Shown here one piece after another: positions 30,144 to 39,100 of a stretch of DNA of 64,000 bases. The DNA comes from Bradyrhizobium sp. CCBAU 53421 (GTDB taxonomy: Bacteria; Pseudomonadota; Alphaproteobacteria; Rhizobiales; Xanthobacteraceae). The notes beneath the pieces were generated by a model. That model was not told the origin of the DNA, ran no database searches, and saw nothing but the letters and a program-made list of their open reading frames with translations. The position numbers were made by a program, and so were the translations under genes. Positions within the stretch are counted from its first letter, which is position 1. Each line of letters begins with the position of its first letter. The DNA lies in contig NZ_CP030047.1 in NCBI RefSeq assembly GCF_015291625.1, positions 7,750,001 to 7,814,000 of the forward strand, written 5' to 3'.

Positions 30144-30464
30144 CGAAACAAGTGGTCTTCACGCTACGGATAAAGAATTCACACCGCTTTTCGTCGCCCC
30201 TTCGCACAGAACGCGCAAAACCTGCACTCTTTGTCTGTTATCTAGGCCTGAGCTGAACGAAAGTTCGATTAGAACACACGAATATTGCATCCGGCTTAAT
30301 TGCGCGGACTACTTGGGAGCGGACATAGGCTACGTCGAGGGACGCCTGTATCGGCTGGGCCGAGCTTAAGCCCACAAAGTCCCCGCCGAAGCTATGCAGC
30401 ATAGAACGGTTTCAATTCCACACATAGCGCGTCGGGCGAGCGAGCAAACAGAGAGGAGGAATGG
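30144..30464. other. Spacer without a recognisable gene
   Basis: About 320 bp after the Lrp gene. An 80-residue open frame (30127-30369) has no family signature. Nothing else was recognised. Confidence 0.35.
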
Positions 30465-30690
30465 GCAAAACACGCGTGAGGTCGATAGTTTAGGAGAGGT
30501 GGAGGTCCTGAGCGGGAATTATTATGGCGCTCAGACTGTACGAGCGATCGGAAGTTTTTCTATCTCTGGAATTCCAATTAGTCTCCTTCGCAGCTTATCC
30601 ACGCGATGGCGATAGTTGAGAAAGCCGCCGTTCTGGCGAACGCTAGACTTGGCGATATTCCTGCCAGCAAAGTTAGCGCAATTGCCTAGC
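30465..30690 (+). pseudogene. aspA: Aspartate ammonia-lyase (AspA) N-terminal remnant
   Basis: REVDSLGEVEVLSGNYYGAQ and TVRAIGSFSISGIPIS are the hallmark N-terminus of the aspartase/fumarase II family. After a frame change, AMAIVEKAAVLANARLGDIP follows near 30605-30665, and then the homology ends. The rest of the ~470-residue enzyme is absent, and the likely start (ATG at about 30461) is out of frame with the body. Aspartase releases ammonia from aspartate, consistent with the amino-acid-catabolic neighbours. Confidence 0.75.
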
Positions 30691-30960
30691 TTCAAACAAT
30701 TTGGAAGTTCCACAGTCAGAGCTGCACTTGCGTCCCAGTTGCTCAATCTGTCGCGTTGATCCATCCACCATCACGAGACCATTGAGAGCGCGAAAACTCG
30801 ATTCTTCCCAGGATCATCTGACGCCTAGCTGACAAAACAGAGCAGCGCCGCGATGTCGACGAAATCGAAGAGACAGTATGCAAGCTACTTGGCGCTCTAT
30901 CGCACGCGAATGGCTAGAATTGTCAGCATCGCTCCGGGGTGGTAGTAGGCCTCATGCGCA
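30691..30960. other. Spacer upstream of the MFS gene
   Basis: About 270 bp, no gene recognised. It must hold the promoter of the MFS transporter gene at 30961, but no clear -35/-10 pair was identified. Confidence 0.35.
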
Positions 30961-32622
30961 ATGACTGATCCACTTAATCCCAACACATTCAGCGTCGACG
31001 GCATTACCGAACCGCTGCGCCATGGCACGTTCCGGCACATCTGGCTGGCGAGCTTGTTTTCTAATTTAGGCATCCTGATCCAGGGCGTCGGTGCTGCCTG
31101 GGCGATGACGGAGATGACCTCGTCGGCCGACAAGGTCGCACTGATGCAAACGGCCTTGATGCTGCCGGTAATGCTAATCGCGATGCCCTCCGGGGCCATT
31201 GCGGACATGTATGACCGCCGTGTAGTGGCGCTAGTTGCACTCTCGATAGCGCTTTGCGGCGCTTCCGCGCTGACTGCGCTCGATTGGTTGGGTCTTACTA
31301 CACCGAATCTGTTGCTAATGCTCTGTTTTGTGGTCGGCAGCGGGATGGCATTGATGGGTCCAGCCTGGCAATCCTCTGTGAGCGAACAGGTGCCGGCCGA
31401 GACGCTGCCTGCGGCGGTTGCGCTCAACGGCATCAGCTACAACATCGCCCGCAGCTTTGGCCCTGCGATGGGCGGTATTGTGGTTGCTACTGCAGGGACA
31501 GTCGTCGCTTTTGCGCTCAATGCGCTACTTTATCTCCCGTTGATCGGAGCCCTATTTTTGTGGAGGCGTGTGGCCGAACCGTCGCGGCTGCCGCGGGAAC
31601 AGCTCAGCCGCGCGATCATTTCGGGCGTGCGTTACATTGCCAATTCGCCATCCATCAAGATCGTCCTGGGCCGCACCATGGTAGCCACCGTGATCGGCAG
31701 CGCGATCCAGGCACTGATGCCGCTGGTCGCCCGCGACCTCTTACATGGCGGCGCGCAAACCTTTGGCATTATGCTGGGCGCGTTCGGCTTGGGTGCAGTG
31801 ATCGGGGCACTAAGCCTTGGTGAGGTGCGCAGGCGCATGAGCGGAGAGGCTGCGGTGCGCGCCTGCACTCTATCTATGGGAGGCGCGATCACGGCGGTCG
31901 CACTGAGCTGCGAACCGGTTCTGACCATTGCGGCGCTGGTGTTGGCGGGCGTCGTGTGGACAATACTCTGGACACTGCTCAATATTGGCGTGCAGCTCTC
32001 CGCGCCCCGCTGGGTCGCGGGTCGATCACTTGCGGCTTGGCAGACTGCGTTCTCCGGCGGAATTGCCGTCGGTAGCTGGGGCTGGGGCCGGCTCACCGAT
32101 GCCTTCGGCGTCGACGTAGCGCTGCTCGGATCGGCCGCGCTGATACTGCTGTCGCCCGTGCTCGGGCTCTGGCTGCGCATGCCGCGTACCAGCGCACGCG
32201 ATCAAGACGCCGAAGTCCTTGCCGACCCCGAAGTGCGGCTTGCGCTCACTCATCGCAGTGGGCCTTTGGTGGTGGAGATTGAATATCGCGTGGCGCCGGA
32301 GAATGCACGCGCTTTCCACAATGTGATGCAGGACGTACAGCTCTACCGTCAGCGCAACGGGGCTTATGGCTGGTCGATTGCGCGCGACATCGCGGATCCG
32401 GAACTGTGGACCGAACGTTATCACTGCCCGACATGGCTCCACTATCTGTGTCAGCGCAACCGCTGGACGCAGTCGGAGCGCGCGCTGGATCGACAGGCGA
32501 CTGGTTTCCACATTGGCCCTGGGCCTGTGCGTGTCCATCGTATGCTGGCGCGTCCATTCGGATCGGTGCGCTGGAAAGAAGACGTGCCTGACCGCGCTGC
32601 AAATGAACCCCTGCCTCGTTGA
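30961..32622 (+). CDS. MFS exporter (EntS-type) with a C-terminal cytoplasmic extension
   Basis: 553 residues. The first ~410 form a 12-segment MFS permease of the MFS_3/enterobactin-exporter type (FRHIWLASLFSNLGILIQGV, the loop motif GAIADMYDRRVV, MALMGPAWQSSVSEQVP, NGISYNIARSFGPAMGG). Residues about 420-553 are soluble and look like the ferredoxin-like antibiotic-biosynthesis-monooxygenase type domain often attached to this family (LVVEIEYRVAPENARAFHNV, HCPTWLHYLCQRNRWTQSER). A small molecule or siderophore is the likely cargo. The gene is intact and sits between catabolic relics and the IS-rich block. Confidence 0.88.
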   Translation: MTDPLNPNTFSVDGITEPLRHGTFRHIWLASLFSNLGILIQGVGAAWAMTEMTSSADKVALMQTALMLPVMLIAMPSGAIADMYDRRVVALVALSIALCGASALTALDWLGLTTPNLLLMLCFVVGSGMALMGPAWQSSVSEQVPAETLPAAVALNGISYNIARSFGPAMGGIVVATAGTVVAFALNALLYLPLIGALFLWRRVAEPSRLPREQLSRAIISGVRYIANSPSIKIVLGRTMVATVIGSAIQALMPLVARDLLHGGAQTFGIMLGAFGLGAVIGALSLGEVRRRMSGEAAVRACTLSMGGAITAVALSCEPVLTIAALVLAGVVWTILWTLLNIGVQLSAPRWVAGRSLAAWQTAFSGGIAVGSWGWGRLTDAFGVDVALLGSAALILLSPVLGLWLRMPRTSARDQDAEVLADPEVRLALTHRSGPLVVEIEYRVAPENARAFHNVMQDVQLYRQRNGAYGWSIARDIADPELWTERYHCPTWLHYLCQRNRWTQSERALDRQATGFHIGPGPVRVHRMLARPFGSVRWKEDVPDRAANEPLPR

Positions 32623-32643
32623 CTTAGCAGGCTGTTGAAGAAC

Positions 32644-32981
32644 TCAGCCGCGTTCGCAAACGAAGCCTGAATCGTCGCCATTGTGATGTAGAAGTGACCG
32701 ACGAGCCTGCCGGCGGTGCCGATCATAGCCCATCCGTGACCTCAGGCGGGGTTATTCTCATCGTGCCCTTGCCACGAGAACTCCGCCCAGGCCGAACCGT
32801 CTCGTGCGCCGTAGCGGACGTCGAGAAAGCCCTTCAGCGCACCGAAGGCGATTTCACCGTCGGACTTGAAGGTGAGATGCGCCTGTTCGACGAGGTCGAG
32901 GAAGTCGCTGTCCTAGTTGTCCATTTCGGCAATGCGCCAGCGGCCGGCAAAGACCTTGGCGAAGCCGGACACCTTGGCCAT
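32644..32981 (-). pseudogene. Conserved hypothetical small protein, two lesions
   Basis: The frame from ATG 32981 reads MAKVSGFAKVFAGRWRIAEM, then DN followed by TAG where a Trp codon is expected, then SDFLDLVEQAHLTFKSDGEI, GALKGFLDVRYGARDGS and, after another in-frame stop and a frame slip, GTAGRLVGHFYI and a tail ending at 32644. I recognise the pattern as a small rhizobial protein of unknown function, about 110 residues. The ATG overlaps the stop of the IS5 fragment (ATGA). Confidence 0.6.
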
Positions 32982-33165
32982 CAGCCGGCCTCCGCGATCA
33001 GCTTGGGCAGCCGCACCAGATTGTAGGCGGCAGCAGCGAAGAAGGCCCATCCGACGCGTTCACGGCCACGGAAGGCGGTCTTCTCTTGCCCGGCGACCGT
33101 CTTGATCCAGCCGAACGCCTGCTCGATGCGCTTGCGGATGCGCTGGCTGACGAAATAGCCGCCGT
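32981..33165 (-). pseudogene. IS5-family transposase, C-terminal fragment
   Basis: VSQRIRKRIEQAFGWIKTVA and GRERVGWAFFAAAAYNLVRL are the end of an IS5-type DDE transposase, including the last acidic residue region. Upstream sequence switches to IS701 at about 33165, so the fragment is fused to another element. Confidence 0.8.
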
Positions 33166-33662
33166 GAAAGCCAATATTTGGTCGGAGCTTCTCGCCGTCT
33201 CGCCACTCGATCAGCAGCCATTCTTCCGGGCGGCTTTCGGTAAGCCAGCACTCGATGTGCCGGACGGAGCCGCACACGGGCAAAACGCGCCCAGGCCCAG
33301 CGCAAATGATCAAGCGCAATTGCCGGCTTCGTCTTGAAGGTGATTTCGTTGGGGACTCCGCCTTTGCGCCGGCGTGCACGATCCGTCACCCACTCCCTTG
33401 GTAGATAGAGACGATAGGCCACCGGCAAGCTCGCATGATGGTTCGCAAGCGAAAGCGTCACGGCAACCAGACAATTGTCTTGCTTGCCCAACTGACCGCA
33501 ATATTGCCGTGCAACCCCGACCGAATGACGCCCCTTCTTAGGAAAGCCCGTATCATCGATGATCCAAGCTTCGATCTCTCCGTGTCGCTCGATGCCCGGC
33601 AGCACTAACTCTCGGACCTTGGCCAGCACGTGCTGATCCGATCAGTCGCCTTGGCCGACAAC
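33166..33662 (-). pseudogene. IS701-family transposase fragment
   Basis: The minus strand gives AWIIDDTGFPKKGRHSVGVA (first catalytic Asp region of IS701 transposases), YCGQLGKQDNCLVAVTLSLA, LPVAYRLYLPREWV and ITFKTKPAIALDHLRWA. A frame shift follows near 33300; EEWLLIEW and APTKYWLS end the match at about 33165. Both termini of the element are missing. Confidence 0.82.
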
Positions 33663-33669
33663 ATGCAAC

Positions 33670-33905
33670 AGGATGGTGTAGGAGGCCTTTAAACTTGTGA
33701 AGAAGAAGGGAAAGGCGGCAGGCGTCGATGGCCAGAGTCTAGAGCACTTTGCCGGCGATCTTGAGAACCACCCCTACCGGCTGCGGAATCGGTTGGCGTC
33801 ACGAAGTTACTTCCCGCCACCAGTTCGGCGGGTCGAGATTCCTAAGGCCGGCGGTGGGGCTCGTCCTCTTGGCATACCGACGGTCGCGGACCGTATCGCC
33901 CAGAC
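33670..33905 (+). pseudogene. Group II intron reverse transcriptase/maturase, N-terminal fragment
   Basis: EAFKLVKKKGKAAGVDGQSL, RNRLASRSYFPPPVRRVEIP and GGGARPLGIPTVADRIAQT are the RT0-RT1 blocks of group II intron-encoded proteins (LtrA-like). The homology stops after IAQT and an IS5 transposase continues in frame. No intron RNA domain was recognised nearby. Confidence 0.82.
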
Positions 33906-34345
33906 GAAGGGCGCACAGTTCGTGCTACATGCCAAGGCGCTGCATGGCAATCCCTTCGACGGCCACACGCTCGGCCCTATAATTGCCGACATGGAGAAGC
34001 TTACCGGCGTGGAGGCTCGCCGCATCCACGTCGACAAAGGGTATCGCGGTCACAACCACCCCCATCGGTTCAAGGTCTGGATCTCCGGTCAGGTTCGCCG
34101 CGTCACGGCTTCCATCCGTCGCGAGATGAAGCGTCGTGCGGCGGTCGAGCCCGTCATCGGCCACGTCAAGTCCGAGCACCGCATGGACCGCAACTATCTC
34201 AAAGGCCACCTCGGCGACCGCATCAACGCCCTGTCCTCGCCGCGGCCGCTGCAACTTCGGCCTGCTCCTGCGATGGCTGGCAGAACTCTTACGTGCCATC
34301 ATCTGGGCCTTCGCCGAAACTGTCCCGGCTCAAGAGATCGCTTAA
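33906..34345 (+). pseudogene. IS5-family transposase, C-terminal fragment fused in frame to an intron RT fragment
   Basis: QFVLHAKALHGNPFDGHTLG, HVDKGYRGHNHPHRFKVWIS and AAVEPVIGHVKSEHRMDRNY are the C-terminal half of an IS5/IS1182-like transposase. Near 34230 the frame slips, and the tail (NFGLLLRWLAELLRAIIWAF) ends at 34345. The single open frame 33697-34431 is therefore a chance fusion of two relics. Confidence 0.8.
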
Positions 34346-34638
34346 ATCAGCGCTCGTCCGCGTTCTTCACGGCGGTCCAAGCAATCGGCGAGCCGAAAAA
34401 CGGGATGCAAGTCTTGCTTGAAGAGATCTAACTCCATGTGCTTTACCTCGGGTCGGCGGAATACTTGCAGCTTCCTGTCGGGATCCAAACATAAGACGTC
34501 CTCAATCAGACACGACCGAACACGAAGGCGGGACGCGTGAAACGACGACGGCGCCTCGTGCCGCACATTTGGCGACGGGGTCCTCCTTCGGAACTAGAGC
34601 AAGACACGCTCGCTCGAAAGTTGATGTTATGCGGCAGG
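34346..34638. other. Spacer without a recognisable gene
   Basis: About 290 bp between IS relics. No open frame with a family signature was seen. Confidence 0.35.
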
Positions 34639-35495
34639 CACTAGGTGGTGTGGACACTAGCGCATCCATAGGACAATGGCTGCGAGAGTGACAACGGCGC
34701 GGTAGTTGCGGGCGGTTTTCTCGAAGCGGGTTGCAACGCGGCGGAATTGCTTTAGCTTTGAGAAGCAACACTCCACGAGATGGCGCTGGACATAGAAATG
34801 CTTGTCGAGCGGGTATTTGAGCGCGCGTGACGGATTGTTGGGGATGACGGCGAGCGCACCTTTAGCAGCGATGGCCTTGCGCAAGTGATCGGCATTATAG
34901 GCGGTGTCTGCCATGACGACCTCGGCTGGTAAGCCTTCGATCAATACGGCCGCTTGCGGTGCATCGCCCTTCTGCCCTGCGGTCAGGGTGAACCGCACGG
35001 GACATCCCAAGCCTCGAACGGCCAGATGTATCTTGGTGCTCAGGCCTCCGCGCGAGCGACCGAGCGCTTGATCTTCAGACCCCCTTTTTTTGGCCCCGGC
35101 AGCATGCTGATGGGCTCGGACGATGGTGGAATCGACAATCAAGTACTCGAAGTCGGGGTCATCGGACATCGCCTCAAAAATGCGGCACCAAACACCCTTG
35201 ATACTCCACCGGCTGAAGCGTCGGAACACGCTGTTCCATTCGCCAAAGACCTCCGGGAGATCGCGCCAGGGAGACCCCGTACGTACGATCCACAGCATAC
35301 CCTCCACGAACATCCGATTGTCGCGGCCGGTCGAGCCCTTCTGGTCAGGCCGGCCTATGATCAGCGGCGCCATCCGCTCCCACGCCGCGTCGCTCAACAC
35401 CAGCCGATCCATCACACCCAAGACTGCCTCCCAAAAGCAGTCTTGAATCTGATCTGCTCCTAAAAGGGAATCCCTAGAGTCCACACCACCTAGTG
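34639..35495 (-). mobile_element. IS5-family (IS427-like) insertion sequence, apparently complete
   Basis: The element is about 850 bp. It is bounded by perfect 17-bp inverted sequences, CACTAGGTGGTGTGGAC at 34639-34655 and its complement at 35479-35495. CTAG occurs at both edges inside this repeat (34641-34644 and 35490-35493), so it may be the target duplication rather than part of the element. It contains one intact transposase gene. Confidence 0.85.
34657..35412 (-). CDS. IS5 family transposase (IS427 group)
   Basis: About 251 residues from ATG 35412 (MDRLVLSDAAWERMAPLI). DDE features: YLIVDSTIVRAHQHAAGAKK (first D), VVMADTAYNADHLRKAI (second D) and HLVECCFSKLKQFRRVATR (E). A single uninterrupted frame encodes the whole enzyme, whereas many IS427 elements use two frames. 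It is probably the only intact transposase in the 32-45 kb block. Confidence 0.9.
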   Translation of the reverse strand: MDRLVLSDAAWERMAPLIIGRPDQKGSTGRDNRMFVEGMLWIVRTGSPWRDLPEVFGEWNSVFRRFSRWSIKGVWCRIFEAMSDDPDFEYLIVDSTIVRAHQHAAGAKKRGSEDQALGRSRGGLSTKIHLAVRGLGCPVRFTLTAGQKGDAPQAAVLIEGLPAEVVMADTAYNADHLRKAIAAKGALAVIPNNPSRALKYPLDKHFYVQRHLVECCFSKLKQFRRVATRFEKTARNYRAVVTLAAIVLWMR

Positions 35496-35499
35496 GGCT

Positions 35500-35846
35500 G
35501 CGGGCGGTTTGAAGGCATTGATGCCGCTCGCTCACTAGCTCGCCTGTTTGCGGCGGCACGGCTGCACATCAATTTCTTCCAGCCCTCGTTTGAGCTGAAG
35601 GAGAAGCACCGCGAAGGTGCCAAGATGATTAAGCGCTATCTTCCTCCCGCGACGCCGTACGAAAGAGCATTGGTCCAACCGAGGCTCGATGAGGCATTCA
35701 AAGGTCGGCTGCGAGAGATTTACCGGACGCTTGATCCGGTGGCATTGCTGGCACAGATGCGGGACGCTCAGAATGAGCTGGGTAAGCGCGTCGATCAACG
35801 GGCTGGAAAGCCAGCGATGACTGTCGCGCAGGGGCACAGCGACTAG
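35500..35846 (+). pseudogene. Integrase-core transposase, C-terminal fragment
   Basis: AARLHINFFQPSFELKEKHR, MIKRYLPPATPYERALVQPR and LDPVALLAQMRDAQNELGKR match the C-terminal region of a DDE integrase-type transposase common in rhizobia. The catalytic core is missing, replaced by the IS5 element just upstream. Confidence 0.65.
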
Positions 35847-36655
35847 GCGGCCTTTGCCCGAGAGCTCGGCGATGGTTGGAAACAGGGCGAGCAGCGAGGC
35901 ATTCATCGACGTCGCTATGTGCGGCGCAAGCCTGTGCCACGTCGGCCATCAATGCTCGACCCCTACATTCCCATCATAGAGGGAATGGCTCGCCGCGGCT
36001 CCGCACTTGTCCGCGGTCGATCTTCTCTCCCGGCTGCAAGCGCATGCGCGCTGCCGGTCAGCGGCCATTAGCGGCGCACGGTGCAGCGATTGGCGAAGAA
36101 TTGGCGATCAAAGGCCGCTCGACAGCTCATCAGCAGCACAGAGATCAAACTATCGGTCCAAGCTTCGTGCCTTAGTATTAAATCCTGACAGGCTCTTTCG
36201 CCGAAGCACCGCAAGCCTCTCGCTCGCTACGGCGCTCTGGAGGGCGTGCTTCGCGAGCGGCTTGCTCCGACTCGCGGCAGCCGATCCAGAAGACATCAGG
36301 GTGCGCTTCGGTAACGTTGTCATCTGAGGCAATATGAGGGTGCAGTTCCGGATGGCGTTTGACAGCCTCATCTCCTGACGTCCAAGAAACCCTCCGCGAG
36401 CAGATCAAGGCGTCTACGGCGATGGGACCGCGCCTGCAGTCTCCGATCCTACCATGCTACTGCGCCGGATGATCTGGGAGGCTATGCGGCTGTACAGCGT
36501 ACGCTGGTTCAACATTCGCTACGTAACCAATGATGTTACGATTGAGAATTATCGTTTTGTAAAGGACTCGCGCCTGATGCTTCTTTCCTTCGTGATCAAT
36601 CGGCATTCCTCATGATATTCGGAGCCGAACCAGTTCCAACCGATCGTTACTTGAG
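35847..36655. other. Spacer without a supported gene
   Basis: About 800 bp, probably degenerate mobile-element sequence. Short open frames on both strands (for example 36178-36408 minus) show no family signature. Confidence 0.4.
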
Positions 36656-36850
36656 GGGCGAAGCTGAGCCGCTTTTCCATTCGGCAACGGCCCGCGGGTC
36701 TGCATCGGCCGCGCGCTTGCGGAGCTGGAGATGCAGCTGTTGCGTCGATTTAAGCTTGAGGCGGCGTGCACTCCTTGCCCGATCGCGGGAGTCCTGTTGC
36801 AGCCTGATCGGGACGTGCTTGCAGAGCAATTAGACCTCTGGCTGGCCGGC
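36656..36850 (+). pseudogene. Cytochrome P450 C-terminal remnant
   Basis: The haem-ligand signature is readable: FPFGNGPRVCIGRALAELEM, with the thiolate Cys, followed after a small loss by LRRFKLEAAC and LLQPDRDVLAEQ as at the P450 C-terminus. The first ~85 percent of the gene is absent, and the helix region after ELEM is shortened. Substrate cannot be inferred. Confidence 0.75.
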
Positions 36851-37051
36851 GGCGCAAGAATGCAGGCCGCCGCCTGCAGGCCTGAACGGGAACCAGGATG
36901 CTTAAGTACTCAGCGGCGTCAGCTTCACCATCGCGGCTCCGTAATCAACAAGATAGGGCGATCTTCCACGAGTTGATCACTCCTTCCGGGACACGAAGGC
37001 GAAAGAGTTCGCCTTATTCGTCCGCGGGACGGGTCAGTGGATGATCCTGCG

Positions 37052-37960
37052 TCAGAAGCAGCGTGAGTTGTGGTGCTTGATCAACGCCTCGAGCGCCTGC
37101 TCAAATAATCGCTCAAGATGGCGCGCACCTGTTTGTAGGGATGGACGTGATGACGCACCGCGTGATCGCAGGCCTGCTGGACGAGTCGGGCGGGATACTT
37201 CTTCGCAAGTCCGACAATGCCCCACATCGCGCGTTGTCCGACGCGGCCTTCGGTGTCGAACAGGTGCTGACAGAGCGCCTTCGCTTGTGGTCCGATATCG
37301 TCGGCGCTTGCCAGCAGGAAGACGGTTTGACGAGATGGAATTGAACGAGCGCTCGTTGTGCGACAGTTCGAGCGTACCAGCCGTGCAGCGCGGGCATGAA
37401 CAGCAACGCCTCGGTGCTGCGGTCGCGGATATCGATCGTGGTATCGTAAAGGCGTACCACAACCTGGCTGCCGATCGGCGCGGGCGCGTGGCATAGTCGC
37501 TGTGATCCACGCGCGCGGTGGTGTCGTCGTAGACGGTGCGCACGAGCTCGGAGAAGTAACGGAAACCGGTCGCGGGTAATGGCCGCAGATTCGGCTTCTT
37601 CTCCTGGAACATGGCCCTCGACCTGACGTCTTGTGCTGCCATGGATGCGTTTGGAAGCCCAGTTCGTCTCCCAGTGCGCCAGAAACCTGTTCTGAGCCTC
37701 GAGTGACTCGAAAGCGCCGCCCGGCGAACGCGGTGCCCTGGGTGTGCTAGATCGCGTTCTCCACTCCCCTTGCGGTTCGGGTCGCGCACCCGTGCCGGAT
37801 CGGCGACGACGCCGTAATGCGCGAGCACCGCGCCGTAGAGCCGGTTGACTCGGACTCGTACAGGTCAGGCGTGATGACGCCTTCCTTGAGATTATCGATC
37901 ACGACATAGCCGACGGCGCCGCCGAAATACCGGCTGTTCGATCCATTCCCGATGCGGTTC
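37052..37960 (-). pseudogene. IS21-family transposase IstA, C-terminal part, frameshifted
   Basis: Reading from about 37960: YFGGAVGYVVIDNLKEGVIT (DDE Asp region), LAHYGVVADPARVRDPNRKG, LRPLPATGFRYFSELVRTVY, DDIGPQAKALCQHLFDTEGR and KKYPARLVQQACDHAVRHHV are the expected order for IS21 IstA. At least three frame changes occur. The N-terminal part and IstB are not adjacent. Confidence 0.85.
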
Positions 37961-38436
37961 AGGGCGGCTGATCGGTCGCAAAGCGCGTAGCAGGACGTTT
38001 ATTTTCGTCCCCTTTAGGGAAGAGGAGACGGGAGTTGAACGTCTTGAAGCCGCATCTGCAAAGCACTGTATTTACGTTACCTGAGCGCCAGACAAGCCAA
38101 CGAGAGATCCACGGCTGACGGGGATCGACCGCAAGACGATCCGGTGCTACTCGGCGATTTTCGCGTCCGGGCGAGCGCCGGAGGCAAATACCCCCGGGGT
38201 GACCGCCGGCTCCGAGGCCGCGGATGGCCAAACTCCCCACCTCCGCGACCGCCGGCTATCGGAGTGAAGGTGGCCGCCAAGACGTTTGATTTCGCCCGCT
38301 CAGCCTGTGAAAGCCAGGCGGAATCAGGTGGGGGAGTTTGAGGTGACCTCACCGGGGGATTTTGACGGACCGTCGGGGCGGCTGATCGTATGTCGCCCTT
38401 CGAAAGGACCATTATGGCGGCATAGATCTCGTCGCT
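37961..38436. other. IS21-like N-terminal debris on the plus strand
   Basis: Near 38095-38330 the plus strand has a short block resembling the IstA helix-turn-helix linker (LTGIDRKTIRCY) followed by a degenerate stretch in several frames. It is too broken for a firm call. The rest is unassigned. Confidence 0.35.
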
Positions 38437-38530
38437 GCCGAGATAATCTGCGGATTCCGATGATCGCGCGCAGCTATTCCAATCTGATGCCGCGCAGCGT
38501 TCCAAACTGATCGCGCGCATGTGAAGCCCC
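38437..38530. repeat. Short direct repeats resembling an IS21 transposon end
   Basis: Three or four copies of a 23-24 bp unit begin at about 38461, 38485 and 38508 (TGATCGCGCGCAGCTATTCC, TGATGCCGCGCAGCGTTCC, TGATCGCGCGCA), with a weaker copy before them. IS21 elements carry such tandem transposase-binding sites at their ends. This array lies beyond the IstB fragment on its 3' side, as expected. Confidence 0.6.
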
Positions 38531-38695
38531 CGATCGTTAAAGGCAATTGGCACTATCGTTAGCCCGTGGTCAAGCGGCCGCCGAAGAGCATGTCTGGTGT
38601 CGTTCGATGGAGCGAAGCTGACTGGACGCGCACCCCCAACAGTGCGTAGCGGCCGGTCAGCTTCGCGGGCGGCAGTCTCGGTCTTCATCGGCCGA

Positions 38696-38905
38696 TCACG
38701 TAATCAAGGCCGAGGAAGAACCGGCGGGCGATGCATGAGTCACCGTTCAGTTCGAGCCGGTGGGCATTGTGAAGCAGGCGATCAAGGATGGCATCAGCGT
38801 AAGTTGGGTCATTTATGAGCTCATGCCATTTGGCAATTGGGAGCTGGCTGGTGATGAGAGTTGATCGACGGCCGTAGCGGTCTTCAAGGATTTCGAGCAG
38901 ATAAT
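38696..38905 (-). pseudogene. IS21-family helper ATPase IstB, C-terminal fragment
   Basis: [40 protein letters not shown] and [15 protein letters not shown] are the sensor/C-terminal region of IstB (DnaC-like AAA+ ATPase). Walker motifs are absent because the N-terminal half is replaced by an IS630 fragment at about 38906. Confidence 0.85.
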
Positions 38906-39100
38906 GACGGGCATTGGCGACTCTCCAAACGGCGGCTCAAGCGCGGTGTCGTCCGGTCGGTCCGCGAACTCAAGGCCGCCATCAATCGCTTCCTCGACTA
39001 GACCAACAATGATCCCAGGCCCTTCACTTGGGCCGCAGATCCAGACAAAATCGTTGCCGCCGTCAAACGAGGGCACCAACTGTTAGATTCGATCCACTAG
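38906..39100 (+). pseudogene. IS630-family transposase, C-terminal fragment (different from the paired copies)
   Basis: The plus strand reads [25 protein letters not shown], a TAG in place of a sense codon, then DPRPFTWAADPDKIVAAVKR and GHQLLDSIH with a stop. This is the tail of the longer IS630-type transposases and is unrelated in detail to the elements at 1424 and 18331. Confidence 0.75.

Noticed and set aside
33697-34431. A single novel 244-residue protein
   Set aside because: The halves are separately recognisable as group II intron RT and IS5 transposase fragments.
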